Below, one piece after another: positions 25,505 to 34,367 of a stretch of 64,000 bases of DNA; the stretch's first letter is position 1, and each line of letters starts with the position of its first letter. This stretch comes from an uncultured Eubacteriales bacterium. GTDB taxonomy: Bacteria; Bacillota; Clostridia; Christensenellales; Aristaeellaceae. The translations under genes were made by a program, and so were the position numbers. Where the stretch lies: NCBI GenBank assembly GCA_900316415.1, contig ONCV01000001.1, positions 226,592 to 290,591 of the forward strand, written 5' to 3'. Below the pieces are notes generated by a model. It saw nothing but the letters and a program-made list of their open reading frames with translations. It searched no databases and was not told the origin of the DNA.

Positions 25505-28145
25505 GCGCCGAAGCATCTTCCGTCCCGAAACCCGGAAGCCCAATTTTGTGCTGAGCGTGGCGGTGAACACGATCCGGGTGCTGGGCGTGCTGGTGCTGCT
25601 GGCCGGCGTGGCGGCGGTGGGAACGCTGCTGGGCATCGCCAAGGCCTATGTGGAAACGGCGCCGGAGCTGGACGTGAACGCGCTGGACAGCCAGGCGCAG
25701 ACCTCGTTCATCTATGACTGCAACAATCAGCTGATCACCGAATACAAGGGGACGGAAAACCGGGTGATGGTATCGCTGGAGGCCATGCCCCGGAATCTGC
25801 GGAACGCCTTTGTGGCCGTGGAGGACGCCCGGTTCTTTTCCCATTCCGGCGTGGACCTGAAGCGGATCGTCGGCGCGTTTATCAACAACCTGACCTCCAG
25901 CGGCACCCAGGGCGGCTCCACCATCACGCAGCAGCTGATCAAGAATACGCTGCTGTCCCCGGAGCAGAGCTACAAGCGGAAGATCCAGGAAGCATGGCTG
26001 GCCATGCAGCTGGAGGCGAAATACAGCAAGAACGAGATCCTGGAAAGCTATCTGAATACCATCTATCTGGGCGAAAACTATTACGGCGTGCAGGTGGCCG
26101 CGGAGGGCTATTTCGGAAAGAGCCTGGGGGAACTGACCCTGCGGGAATGCGCGATTCTGGCGGGGGCGACCAACAATCCCTACTACTATAATCCCCGGCG
26201 AAATCTGTATACCCGGAAAAGCGACACCGTGGATTACGCCGCCGTGACCAACAACCGGACGGATTACGTGCTGCGCTGCATGTACGAGAATCAGTTCATC
26301 ACCTATGAGCAGTACCAGGCGGCGCTGAAGCCGGAGACGGCCCAGGTGCTGGAAACCTCCGCGGCCGCCGGAGACGCCATGTATCCCTACGCGCACTACG
26401 TGGAATACGCGGTGAACGAGGTGGTGGATATTTTCCTGGAGATGGCCGGGCTGGAGAACACGCCCGCGAACCGGGGCGCCATGGAGACCCGGCTGCGGAC
26501 CGGAGGATACCGGGTCAAGCTGGCGCTGGATCCCGCGATCCAGGAGACCGTGCAGCAGACGCTGCAGGAATGGAACAAATATCCCGCGCTGCGGGATCCC
26601 AGCGACAAGGTGTTCCGGAGCCGGAATTCGGACGGCACCTATACGGAAATCGAGCAGCCTCAGGCGGCCTGCGCGGTGCTGGATTACCGGACCGGGGAGC
26701 TGAAGGCCATCGTGGGATCCCGGAATGAAGTCACCGCCCGGAAGACCCTGAACCGGGCGACGGACATGAAGATGCCGGTGGGCTCCTCCATCAAGCCCAT
26801 CGCTGTCTACGCGCCGGCGCTGGAGCTGGGTGCGAGCCCGGCCTCCATTGCCTACAACATGCCCATTCCCATCTCCGGATGGAAGGATGCCCGGGGAAAC
26901 GACAGCTGGCCGACCAATTACGGCGGCGGCGGGTATGTGGGGCCGGAGCCCCTGCGGACCGCCATGGCCAAATCCCACAATACGGCGGCGGCCTATACCC
27001 TGATGAACCGGGTCGGCGTGGAGCGCAGCGTGGACTTCCTGCACCGGATGGGGATTGACGACGGACACATCGACGCCACGCCCTTCGGCCTTTCCCTGGG
27101 TTCCTCCGGCATCACGCCGCTGCAGATGACCGTGGCCTACGGCGTGCTGGCCAACGGCGGCGTCTATCAGGAGCCGATCTCGGTTCTCGGGATTTCCGAC
27201 TCCAACGGAAACGTGGTCTGGGACGGGCATCAGAAGCAGGAGCGGCGGCGGGTTTTCTCCGACAGCACCTCGTGGATGATTGTGGACATGCTGAAGACGG
27301 TGGTATCCTCCGGAACCGGCACCTCCGCGCGAATCAAGGGGCAGGTGGTGGGCGGAAAGACCGGCACCAACTCGGATCAGAAGGGCGTCTTCTTCGCCGG
27401 CATGACCGGGTATTACGCCTCCGCGCTGTGGATAGGACATGACAATTATCGGGCGCTTTCCTCGAAATCCACGGGATCCGGCGCCGCGGCACCCCTCTGG
27501 CAGGCTTACATGAGCCGGCTGCATGAGGGCCTGCCCAAGCGGGAGATCCTGGAAGGAAGCGCATCGGAATACAAGGTGGTTCGGGTCGAGACCTGCGCGG
27601 TCAGCGGCCAGCTGGCGACGGATGCCTGCCGGAGCGACGCCATGGGATACGGCACGGTGACGGATTACTGGGCCCAGGGATCGCAGCCGACGGTGTACTG
27701 CCAGATGCATGTGACGGAAACCGTGTGCGCCGATACAGGCATGGTGGCCTCCCCCTGGTGTCCCTATCCGGTGACCCGGGGCATTGTCAGCATTCCCGCG
27801 GGACATCCGCTCTACCCCCTGCTGGGCACCCCGTATCAGGAGGTGCTGGAGGAATACCTGGGCATCGGCGCGGGGGGCAGCGGGCAGGTTTGCACCTATC
27901 ACAACGAGAACAACGCGAATCCGGGCGTTTCGCCCATGACGGCTTCCCTGATTTCCGACGCGCAGGTGCTGCTGAGCAGCGCGGAGGAGATGCTGCGGAA
28001 CCAGGATCCGGCCTCGGCCTCCTATCAGGCCATCAACAGCGCCGCCGCGGCCCTGGAGGCCGTGATCATGCAGGATGCGCCGGGACAGTCGGAGGTGGCT
28101 TCGGCCATGGCGCTGCTGACCCAGGCGATGGCCGGAATCTACTGA
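25470..28145 (+). CDS. class A penicillin-binding protein (transglycosylase/transpeptidase)
   Basis: 891 residues, a bifunctional peptidoglycan synthase. One N-terminal membrane anchor (about 30-58) is followed by a GT51 transglycosylase with catalytic Glu118 (VEDARFFSHSGVD) and GGSTITQQLIKN. The transpeptidase comes next: SxxK at Ser439-Lys442 (GSSIKP), SHN at 502-504 and KTGT (GGKTGTN). The C-terminal 130 residues contain Cys-rich loops (AVSGQLATDACRS, DTGMVASPWCPYP) and an Ala/Ser-rich tail. ATG 25470 follows GGGAGGTG inside the end of the Lgt-like gene. It builds the wall at the outer membrane face. Confidence 0.95.
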   Translation: MPGRERTRAGDERRSIFRPETRKPNFVLSVAVNTIRVLGVLVLLAGVAAVGTLLGIAKAYVETAPELDVNALDSQAQTSFIYDCNNQLITEYKGTENRVMVSLEAMPRNLRNAFVAVEDARFFSHSGVDLKRIVGAFINNLTSSGTQGGSTITQQLIKNTLLSPEQSYKRKIQEAWLAMQLEAKYSKNEILESYLNTIYLGENYYGVQVAAEGYFGKSLGELTLRECAILAGATNNPYYYNPRRNLYTRKSDTVDYAAVTNNRTDYVLRCMYENQFITYEQYQAALKPETAQVLETSAAAGDAMYPYAHYVEYAVNEVVDIFLEMAGLENTPANRGAMETRLRTGGYRVKLALDPAIQETVQQTLQEWNKYPALRDPSDKVFRSRNSDGTYTEIEQPQAACAVLDYRTGELKAIVGSRNEVTARKTLNRATDMKMPVGSSIKPIAVYAPALELGASPASIAYNMPIPISGWKDARGNDSWPTNYGGGGYVGPEPLRTAMAKSHNTAAAYTLMNRVGVERSVDFLHRMGIDDGHIDATPFGLSLGSSGITPLQMTVAYGVLANGGVYQEPISVLGISDSNGNVVWDGHQKQERRRVFSDSTSWMIVDMLKTVVSSGTGTSARIKGQVVGGKTGTNSDQKGVFFAGMTGYYASALWIGHDNYRALSSKSTGSGAAAPLWQAYMSRLHEGLPKREILEGSASEYKVVRVETCAVSGQLATDACRSDAMGYGTVTDYWAQGSQPTVYCQMHVTETVCADTGMVASPWCPYPVTRGIVSIPAGHPLYPLLGTPYQEVLEEYLGIGAGGSGQVCTYHNENNANPGVSPMTASLISDAQVLLSSAEEMLRNQDPASASYQAINSAAAALEAVIMQDAPGQSEVASAMALLTQAMAGIY

Positions 28146-28249
28146 CCCGGGGCAGGAAAAGGACCGCGGCCCCGGGAGAGACGCGGGGAAGCCCGGAAAC
28201 CGGGAAGGAACCCGGAAAACCGTGAAGGGGAAAGGAGCGAACACGGGAC

Positions 28250-29743
28250 ATGAGAAAATGGATCTGCCTGCTGCTGGCCTGTCTGCTGCTTCCCCTGCCG
28301 GTCCGGGGGGCGGATCCGGAGCTTTCCGTCATCGCCCCGGCGGAGCCACTGATCCCCTGGGAGACGGCGCTGATCCGCTACACCCTGCCGGAGGCGGGAA
28401 CCGTCCAGCTGACGCTGACGGACGGGGAGGGGCGGGAAATCATGCCCGTGGCCCGGGACGTACAGGGCGTGGCCGGGAAGAATACCCTGTTCTGGAACGG
28501 AACCTGGGAGCGGGAGAGCGCGCCGGCAGGCGTCTGGCGGCTGCGGCTGGATGCCGGAGACGCGCACGCGGAGACGGAGATCGTGATCGCGGGGGAGGCC
28601 CCCGCGGTGGCGGCCCGGCCCGCGGAAAGCCTGGAGCCGCTGCGCCTGAGCTTCACGCCGGCGACCACCAGCCCCTGGAATGGGCGGGATGCGTCGCTGA
28701 ATTACTGGACGCTGCCCATGGATATCCACGAGGAGGAGCGGATCTGGCAGGTGCTGACCGCGCCGATCACCGTGATCAACATCGGAAAGAACAGCACGGA
28801 GAAAACGCAGGTGACCATCCGGAAGGAGCCATCCGCGGACAGCGAGGGCGTCGGCGTGGTCACCTGCGAAACCCAGGGGGTGCACGTGCTGGAGCGGGGA
28901 GAGGAATGGAGCCTGATCGAGTGCTATTCCTCCTCCTTCCATGATTCCAAGATCCTGAACTGGAATGTGCTGGTGCAGGGGTATATCCCGACCAAATACC
29001 TGAAGGAGGAAATCCCGAATCAGGAGATGGGCATGGTCATCGACAAACTGACCCAGCGGCTTTATCTCTTCCGGGAGGGCCGGCTGTACTCCACCCTGCT
29101 GGTTTCCACCGGGCTGAGCAACAAGCGGCAGCCCTACAACGAAACCCGCAGCGGGGAATTCCTGCTGACCAGCAAGGTGGGCGATTTCAAATCGGACAAC
29201 CTGACCTGCGCCAAGGCGATCCGCTTCAATGACGGGGACCTGCTGCACGAGGTGCCCTACGTGCTGGCGGCGGACGGGGTGAGCCGAATCTACGATACCT
29301 GCGAGCCGAAGCTGGGCACCAAAGCCAGCCACGGCTGCATCCGGGTCCAGCGGAAGAAAACCCCCGAAGGGGTCAATATGTACTGGATCTGGGATTCGCT
29401 GAAGAAAAACTCCAAAACCCGGCTGCTGATCTGGGAGGACTGGCAGGGACGGCAGATCGAAATTCCCGCGGAGGACACGCCCCTGTACTGGAGCGCGCGG
29501 GAAGGCACATACTATCACTCCGCGGAGCAGTGCAGCGGCGTGAAGGAGGGGCTGGTTCTGGCCCGGTTCCCCTACGGGGAGCTGGAGACCGGGGCGTACG
29601 CAAAGCTGAAGCCGTGCCCCTACTGCGCGCCGGTGCTGCGCCGGGCGGAAATTGAGGAGATCAACGCGAAATACGCGTTCGGCGGGGATCATGATCCGGT
29701 GCTGACCGAGGCCCGGAAAAGCTGCCCCCGGCCGCTGAAGTAG
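28250..29743 (+). CDS. secreted L,D-transpeptidase (YkuD) with FlgD-like and SH3-like domains
   Basis: 497 residues. Signal peptide (MRKWICLLLACLLLPLPVRG), then a FlgD-like Ig domain (about 24-115), a linker and an SH3-like domain (about 165-252). The YkuD catalytic domain (about 261-395) has the active site ASHGCIRV at 359-366 (Cys363). The C-terminus (GTYYHSAEQCSG, KPCPYCAP) looks like a small metal-binding Cys/His module. It makes 3-3 crosslinks in peptidoglycan or tethers proteins, and follows the PBP gene by about 100 bp. ATG 28250 is preceded by AAAGGAG. Wall synthesis is the shared theme of this operon. Confidence 0.9.
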   Translation: MRKWICLLLACLLLPLPVRGADPELSVIAPAEPLIPWETALIRYTLPEAGTVQLTLTDGEGREIMPVARDVQGVAGKNTLFWNGTWERESAPAGVWRLRLDAGDAHAETEIVIAGEAPAVAARPAESLEPLRLSFTPATTSPWNGRDASLNYWTLPMDIHEEERIWQVLTAPITVINIGKNSTEKTQVTIRKEPSADSEGVGVVTCETQGVHVLERGEEWSLIECYSSSFHDSKILNWNVLVQGYIPTKYLKEEIPNQEMGMVIDKLTQRLYLFREGRLYSTLLVSTGLSNKRQPYNETRSGEFLLTSKVGDFKSDNLTCAKAIRFNDGDLLHEVPYVLAADGVSRIYDTCEPKLGTKASHGCIRVQRKKTPEGVNMYWIWDSLKKNSKTRLLIWEDWQGRQIEIPAEDTPLYWSAREGTYYHSAEQCSGVKEGLVLARFPYGELETGAYAKLKPCPYCAPVLRRAEIEEINAKYAFGGDHDPVLTEARKSCPRPLK

Positions 29744-29757
29744 AGCGGGGAGAAAGA

Positions 29758-30474
29758 ATGAACACCATTGATATTGTGATTCTGGCAATCCTGGGAATCA
29801 GCATTCTGGTGGGGATGTACCGGGGTTTTGTGGCCTCGGTGGCCTCCCTGGGAGGCAGCCTGCTGTCCCTGGGGCTCAGCTTCTGGCTGAATCCCCGGCT
29901 GGTGGCCTGGGTGCAGAGCAATCCGGACCTGGTGCGAACCCTGATGTCCTACACGGACGCGGGAATCCGCCTGGGAGATCAGACCCTGGCGCAGCAGAGC
30001 GTGGCCGGGCTGTCCGGCAGCGCCATTGCGGAAATCCTGAGCAAGGTGAACCTGCCCGGGCCGCTCAACGCGCTGCTGCAGAACAACCTGACGAATCAGG
30101 TCTTTGCGTCCGCCGGGCTGAACCAGGTGGGAGAATACGTGAGCCGGACCATTACCGGCGCGGTCACGAACGTGATCTGCTTCGTGATCTGCTTTCTGAT
30201 CTGCTTCCTGGTGCTGCATCTGGTGCTGGGATTCCTGAAGGCGGTCTTCCGCTTCCCCGTGCTCAAACAGCTCAATTCCCTGGCGGGCGGCATCTTCGGC
30301 CTGCTCCGGGGGGCGCTTCTCTGCTTCGTGGCCTTCGCGCTGCTGCCCCTGGTGCAGACGGTGCTGCCGGTGGGCGAAATCAGCGAGATGGTGGCATCCA
30401 GCACGCTCGCGCCGCTGTTCAACAGCGATCAGCTGATTCTGTCCATTATGAACAACGGCTTCCGGATCGGGTAA
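29758..30474 (+). CDS. CvpA-family membrane protein
   Basis: 238 residues, four membrane segments (about 5-25, 30-48, 125-158, 175-205). The N-terminal NTIDIVILAILGISILVGMYRGFV is the CvpA start. CvpA-family proteins are widespread and linked to envelope homeostasis or bacteriocin release; the exact activity is not known. ATG 29758 is 14 bp after the YkuD stop, so it is the last gene of the envelope operon. A short CCCCGCC/GGCGGGG hairpin after the stop (about 30480-30499) may be a weak terminator. Confidence 0.85.
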   Translation: MNTIDIVILAILGISILVGMYRGFVASVASLGGSLLSLGLSFWLNPRLVAWVQSNPDLVRTLMSYTDAGIRLGDQTLAQQSVAGLSGSAIAEILSKVNLPGPLNALLQNNLTNQVFASAGLNQVGEYVSRTITGAVTNVICFVICFLICFLVLHLVLGFLKAVFRFPVLKQLNSLAGGIFGLLRGALLCFVAFALLPLVQTVLPVGEISEMVASSTLAPLFNSDQLILSIMNNGFRIG

Positions 30475-30530
30475 GGCGTCCCCGCCCGGAAGGCGGGGCG
30501 GCTTTCCGCGGCGTTCGCGGGTTTTCAAAA

Positions 30531-30592
30531 ATATTTGATCAAAGGTATTGACAGAAGGATTCCTCCGTGCTAAATTATATTTGATCAAAGGT
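30531..30592 (+). promoter_or_regulatory. redox-operon promoter flanked by two perfect 16-bp operator repeats
   Basis: ATATTTGATCAAAGGT occurs at 30531-30546 and again at 30577-30592. Each contains the palindrome TTTGATCAAA. Between them lie TTGACA (30548-30553), a 17-bp spacer and TAAATT (30571-30576). The operators thus abut the -35 on one side and the -10 on the other. The operon's last gene encodes a MarR protein, the obvious candidate to bind here. Confidence 0.8.
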
Positions 30593-30628
30593 TTTCGAAG
30601 CGAAAGCCGGAATGAAGGAGGATCGACC

Positions 30629-31171
30629 ATGCGCGTTTATGATTACAAGGTGACGGCCCCGAACGGAGAAGAGATTTCGCTGAAGGATTATGAGGGCAAG
30701 GTGCTGCTGATTGTGAACACCGCCACGGGCTGCGGCTTCACCCCCCAGTACAAGGACCTGGAGGAGATCTACGAAGCCTTCCATGAGAAGGGACTGGAGA
30801 TCATCGATGTGCCCTGCAACCAGTTCGCCGGCCAGACGCCCGGAACGGACGAGGAGATTCACGAGTTCTGCACGCTGAAGTATAACACGCAGTTCCCTCA
30901 GATGAAGAAGAGCGACGTCAACGGGGAGAACCAGCTGCCCCTCTTCGCGTACCTGAAGAGCGAGAAGGGCTTCGAAGGCTTCGGCCACGGCCCGAAGGCC
31001 CTGGCCATGAGCGCCATGCTGAAGACCATCGACAAAAACTACAAGAGCAATCCGGACATCAAGTGGAACTTCACCAAGTTTGTCTGCGACCGGCAGGGCA
31101 ACGTGGCGGCGCGCTTCGAGCCCACCGCGGACATGAAGGACGTCCGGGCCTGCGTGGAGAGCCTGCTGTAA
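30629..31171 (+). CDS. glutathione peroxidase-family thiol peroxidase
   Basis: 180 residues, standard for bacterial Gpx/BtuE proteins. The peroxidatic residue is Cys35 in NTATGCGFTPQY (not selenocysteine). The partners of the catalytic tetrad are visible: Gln in VPCNQFAGQ, and Trp and Asn in KWNFTKF. The second Cys in EFCTLKYN suggests a thioredoxin-dependent mechanism, as in most bacterial members, which fits the trxA and reductase genes in the same operon. ATG 30629 follows AAGGAGG. First gene of the MarR-controlled redox operon. Confidence 0.93.
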   Translation: MRVYDYKVTAPNGEEISLKDYEGKVLLIVNTATGCGFTPQYKDLEEIYEAFHEKGLEIIDVPCNQFAGQTPGTDEEIHEFCTLKYNTQFPQMKKSDVNGENQLPLFAYLKSEKGFEGFGHGPKALAMSAMLKTIDKNYKSNPDIKWNFTKFVCDRQGNVAARFEPTADMKDVRACVESLL

Positions 31172-31202
31172 GCGGAACGGAAAGGGAAAGGCGGGGAGAA
31201 AG

Positions 31203-32063
31203 ATGGACCGAGCGGACATTGCGGTGATCGGAACGGGACCGGCGGGGCTGGAGGCGGCCATCACCGGAACCCTCCGGAACAAGAAGGTGCTGCTGCTGGG
31301 CTCCGCGGATCTGAGCATGAAGCTGGTCCGGGCCCATGAGATTCAGAACTATCTGGGCTTCCCCGCCGTCCGGGGAGAGGATCTGGCAAAGGCCTTTCAG
31401 GCCCACCTGGATCAGCTGGGCATCGGAATCACGGAGGAGAGGGTCAGCGCCGTATACGCCATGGGGGATTATTTTGCCCTGCAGGCGGGGGAGAAGATGC
31501 TGGAGGCCCGGACCGTGATTCTGGCGACGGGCGTCGTGCAGGGAAAACGCCTGCCGGGCGAGGAGGAAAACCTGGGCAGGGGCGTCAGCTACTGCGCGAC
31601 CTGCGATGCCTCCCTGGTGAAGGGAAAGAAGGTGGCCGTGGTGGGCTACAGCGCGCGGGAGGAGGCGGAGGCCGCCTTCCTGAGCGAAATCTGCCCGGAG
31701 GTGCTGTACTTCCCGATGTATCCGGGAACCTCCCCGATGCCGGAGAACGTGAAGGTGATGGCGGAAAAGGCGACGGCCCTGGAGAAGAAGGACGGGGCGA
31801 TGCTTGTCAAAACCGGCGAAAAGGCGTATCCTGTGGAAGCGGTGTTCGTGCTGCGGGACGCGGTGGCGCCGGGGCAGCTGGTTCCCGGGCTGGAGACGGA
31901 AGGGGCGCACGTGAAGGTGAACCGCCGGATGGAGAGCAACCTGCCGGGGCTGTTTGCCTGCGGGGATATCACGGGAACCCCCTATCAGTATATCAAGGCC
32001 GCCGGGGAGGGCAATATCGCCGCCCTGAGCGCCGTGAGCTATCTGGATCAGCGGAAGAACTGA
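31203..32063 (+). CDS. thioredoxin-reductase-like flavoprotein, NADPH site altered
   Basis: 286 residues, shorter than TrxB (about 310). The FAD site GTGPAGLEAAI starts at residue 10, the redox pair is CATC at 131-134, and the second FAD motif is CGDITGTPYQYIKAAGEG. The pyridine-nucleotide region is unusual: VVGYSAREEAEAAF replaces G-G-G-x-S-A, and the HRRxxxR patch that binds the NADPH phosphate is replaced by YFPMYPGTS. Ferredoxin-dependent flavin thioredoxin reductases of clostridia lack that patch too, so this enzyme may take electrons from ferredoxin. It lies between gpx and trxA; its natural substrate is probably the trxA product. Confidence 0.85.
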   Translation: MDRADIAVIGTGPAGLEAAITGTLRNKKVLLLGSADLSMKLVRAHEIQNYLGFPAVRGEDLAKAFQAHLDQLGIGITEERVSAVYAMGDYFALQAGEKMLEARTVILATGVVQGKRLPGEEENLGRGVSYCATCDASLVKGKKVAVVGYSAREEAEAAFLSEICPEVLYFPMYPGTSPMPENVKVMAEKATALEKKDGAMLVKTGEKAYPVEAVFVLRDAVAPGQLVPGLETEGAHVKVNRRMESNLPGLFACGDITGTPYQYIKAAGEGNIAALSAVSYLDQRKN

Positions 32064-32105
32064 GGCGGGCCGGAGGCGCGCCCCGGAGCGGAAAGGAGAA
32101 AAACC

Positions 32106-32420
32106 ATGGTAAAGAAGATTGACGGACAGGCTTTTGAGAGCGAAGCGAAGAACGCGGAGGTGGCCGTGGTGGACTTCAACGCCACCTGGTGCGGTCCTTG
32201 CCGGATGCTGTCCCCTGTGCTGGAAAGCATCAGCGAGGAGCTGGGGGATCAGGTTTCCTTCTACGCGGTGGATGTGGACGAAAACCCCGAGATCGCGGCG
32301 GAATACCGGGTGCAGAGCATTCCGAACCTGGTGCTGATGAAGAAGGGCGCCTTTGTGGATCAGTCCATCGGATTCAAGCCGCAGGCGGCCCTGACCGCCT
32401 GGATCAGGGGAAATCTGTAA
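32106..32420 (+). CDS. trxA: thioredoxin
   Basis: 104 residues with the canonical WCGPC active site (Cys29, Cys32) and the cis-Pro loop SIPNLVLMKKG. It is a dithiol carrier in the cytosol. It should pass electrons from the flavoprotein encoded just upstream to the Gpx peroxidase encoded at the operon start, so three genes form one peroxide-reducing chain. ATG 32106 follows AAAGGAG, 42 bp after the preceding stop. Confidence 0.97.
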   Translation: MVKKIDGQAFESEAKNAEVAVVDFNATWCGPCRMLSPVLESISEELGDQVSFYAVDVDENPEIAAEYRVQSIPNLVLMKKGAFVDQSIGFKPQAALTAWIRGNL

Positions 32421-32445
32421 GGCGGAACAGGAGCGAAACGAAGCC

Positions 32446-32901
32446 ATGGGTGAACCTGTTACGACGGCGGAAACCTTTCCCCAGCTGCTGCTGGAGAGCC
32501 AGCTCTGCTTCCCGCTGTACGCGGGCGCGCGGCGGGTGGTGAACGCCTATACGCCCTTTCTCCGCCCCCTGGGGCTGACCTATACCCAGTACATCGTGTT
32601 CCTCTGCCTGTGGGAATACGGGGAGACGACGGTCGGGGATCTGTGCGCGAGGCTGTATCTGGACAACGGAACCATTACGCCGCTGGTGAAGCGCATGGAG
32701 CAGGAGGGCTACGTGACCCGCTGCCGCTGCCGGGAGGACGAGCGGGTGGTGAAGGTCAGGCTGACGGAAAAGGGCTGGGCGCTGCGGGAGCAGGCCCGGG
32801 AGATCCCCATGCAGGTCGGCTCCTGCGTCACGCTGTCCCGGGAGGACGCGCTGCAGCTTCACCGGCTGCTGTACCGGCTGCTGGAAGGAAAAACCGAATA
32901 A
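32446..32901 (+). CDS. MarR-family regulator of the redox operon
   Basis: 151 residues. TYTQYIVFLCLWEYGETTVGDLCARLYLDNGTITPLVKRMEQEGYVTRCRC is the MarR winged helix, and DERVVKVRLTEKG is the wing. Cys residues at about 23 (LCFPLY, the position used by OhrR) and in DLCARL and CRCRED could sense oxidants. It is the last gene of the gpx-reductase-trxA operon, so it likely represses its own operon through the two repeats at the promoter and lets go on oxidation. Start ATG 32446 lies 25 bp after the trxA stop. Confidence 0.88.
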   Translation: MGEPVTTAETFPQLLLESQLCFPLYAGARRVVNAYTPFLRPLGLTYTQYIVFLCLWEYGETTVGDLCARLYLDNGTITPLVKRMEQEGYVTRCRCREDERVVKVRLTEKGWALREQAREIPMQVGSCVTLSREDALQLHRLLYRLLEGKTE

Positions 32902-32908
32902 AACCGTG

Positions 32909-32965
32909 TCGGCCCCCGATCCCTTCCTCTTCCGGAAGGGGCGGGAGGCCGGCTTTCCTTTTGTC
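32909..32965 (+). terminator. terminator after marR
   Basis: A long imperfect hairpin (GTCGGCCCCCGATCCCTTCC against GGAAGGGGCGGGAGGCCGGC) followed by TTTCCTTTTGTC. Confidence 0.65.
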
Positions 32966-32982
32966 TTCTTTCTGTTTTTCGG

Positions 32983-33011
32983 TTGTCATCCCCCGGGGAA
33001 CTGTTTATACT
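32983..33011 (+). promoter_or_regulatory. promoter of the liv operon
   Basis: TTGTCA (32983-32988), 17-bp spacer containing CCCCCGGGG, and TATACT (33006-33011). Confidence 0.8.
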
Positions 33012-33060
33012 GATACCGTCCCTGTTGGAAGAAACGAAATAAAACAAGGAGGAAAAGAAA

Positions 33061-34224
33061 ATGAAGAGGATTGCGATGATCGTGCTGGCACTGATCCTGG
33101 CGCTGAGCTGCGCCGCCATGGCCGTGGCGGAGGATCTGCCCGTGGTAAAGATCGGCGTGTTCGAGCCGGCCAGCGGCGACTCCGGAGCCGGCGGCAAGCA
33201 GGAGACCCTGGGCATCCAGTATGCCAACCGGGTGGCTCCCACGGTGAAGATCGGCGACACGGAATATAAAGTGGAGCTGGTGACAGCGGATAACGGTTCC
33301 TCCGCCGACAAGGCGCCCTCTGCGGCCCAGAAGCTGGTTTCCGAAAACGTCAGCATCGTGCTGGGCTCCTACGGCTCCGGTGTTTCCATCGCGGGCTCTG
33401 AATATTTCAAGAACGCGAACATCCCGGCCATCGGCCTGACCTGCACCAATCCGCAGGTGACCGCGGGCAACAGCCACTATTTCCGGGTCTGCTTCCTGGA
33501 TCCCTTCCAGGGAACCGTGCTGGCCAACTATGCCTTCAAGGAGTTGGGCGCGAAGACCGCCTACTGCCTGGGTGAAGCCGGCAACGACTATGACCAGGGC
33601 CTGATCAAGTTCTTCCAGGAAGCCTTTGAGGGCCTGGGCGGCGTGACCTACAAGGATGATTTCCAGACCAACAATTCCGACTTTACCTCTTTCCTGAGCA
33701 ATGCCCAGATGTTCGGCGCGGATCTGATCTTCTGCCCCGTTTCCATTGCCTATTCCACCCAGATCATTTCCCAGGCGGCCAGCCAGGGCATTACGGTCCC
33801 GGTGCTGGGCGGCGACACGCTGGACAGCAACGTGGTGGCGGCCGCGGCGAAGGGAACCAGCATTGACCTGATCGTGACGACCTTCTATCAGGAAGGGGCC
33901 AACGCGGAATTCGACAACGGCTTCAAGGCCTGGCTGGCGGAAGACGCGGAAGCCATGACCAACAACGGCGGCAACGACATGATCGCCGGCGTGACCTGCA
34001 TGGGCTATGACGGATACTTCGCCGCCCTGGCGGCGCTGCAGGCGGCGGGAAGCACCGACGGCGCGGCCGTGATGGCGGCGCTGCCCGCGGTGGAGATCGA
34101 CGGCGTGTCCGGGCATATCGCCTTTGACGCCACCGGCGATGCCATCCGCACCTCCGCGTTCGTGAAGAAGGCGAACAACGAGACCGGCGACTGGGAGTTT
34201 GTTGCGGAGCAGACCGTGGAATAA
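33061..34224 (+). CDS. livK: branched-chain amino acid ABC transporter, substrate-binding protein
   Basis: 387 residues with a signal peptide (MKRIAMIVLALILALSCAAMAVA). No clean lipobox is seen, although a Cys lies at residue 17. The periplasmic-binding type 1 fold follows: KIGVFEPASGDSGAGGKQETLGIQYAN, then SYGSGVSIAGSEYF, PAIGLTCTNPQV and GEAGNDYDQGLIKFF. It binds Leu/Ile/Val or related ligands outside the cell and delivers them to LivHM. First gene of a complete five-gene operon. ATG 33061 follows AAGGAGG. Confidence 0.92.
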   Translation: MKRIAMIVLALILALSCAAMAVAEDLPVVKIGVFEPASGDSGAGGKQETLGIQYANRVAPTVKIGDTEYKVELVTADNGSSADKAPSAAQKLVSENVSIVLGSYGSGVSIAGSEYFKNANIPAIGLTCTNPQVTAGNSHYFRVCFLDPFQGTVLANYAFKELGAKTAYCLGEAGNDYDQGLIKFFQEAFEGLGGVTYKDDFQTNNSDFTSFLSNAQMFGADLIFCPVSIAYSTQIISQAASQGITVPVLGGDTLDSNVVAAAAKGTSIDLIVTTFYQEGANAEFDNGFKAWLAEDAEAMTNNGGNDMIAGVTCMGYDGYFAALAALQAAGSTDGAAVMAALPAVEIDGVSGHIAFDATGDAIRTSAFVKKANNETGDWEFVAEQTVE

Positions 34225-34367
34225 GCCTCCGGGCGAAATCAAAAGCGGAAACTCCTGCGCGGCGGGGGCGGCTGCCTCCGCCGCGATTTCCATTTTCCGC
34301 GGGCGGCGGGCGCTCCGTGCCCCGCGGATGAAACGTGAAGAGATGTGAGAAAGGATGTGTCCCGTTC

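Noticed and set aside
22112..25642. Very long antisense open frame (over 1,100 codons) opposite the envelope genes
   Set aside because: It spans several confident genes and their gaps on the other strand and is rich in His, Arg, Gln and Pro; a mirror artefact of codon bias.
25296..28244. Long antisense frame opposite the class A PBP
   Set aside because: Same artefact; the PBP on the plus strand has all catalytic motifs.
28146..28249. Short CCCGGAAAACC-like repeats before the YkuD gene, as a repeat array
   Set aside because: Only two or three imperfect copies in a GC-rich gap; no regular spacing, so not a CRISPR or defined repeat.
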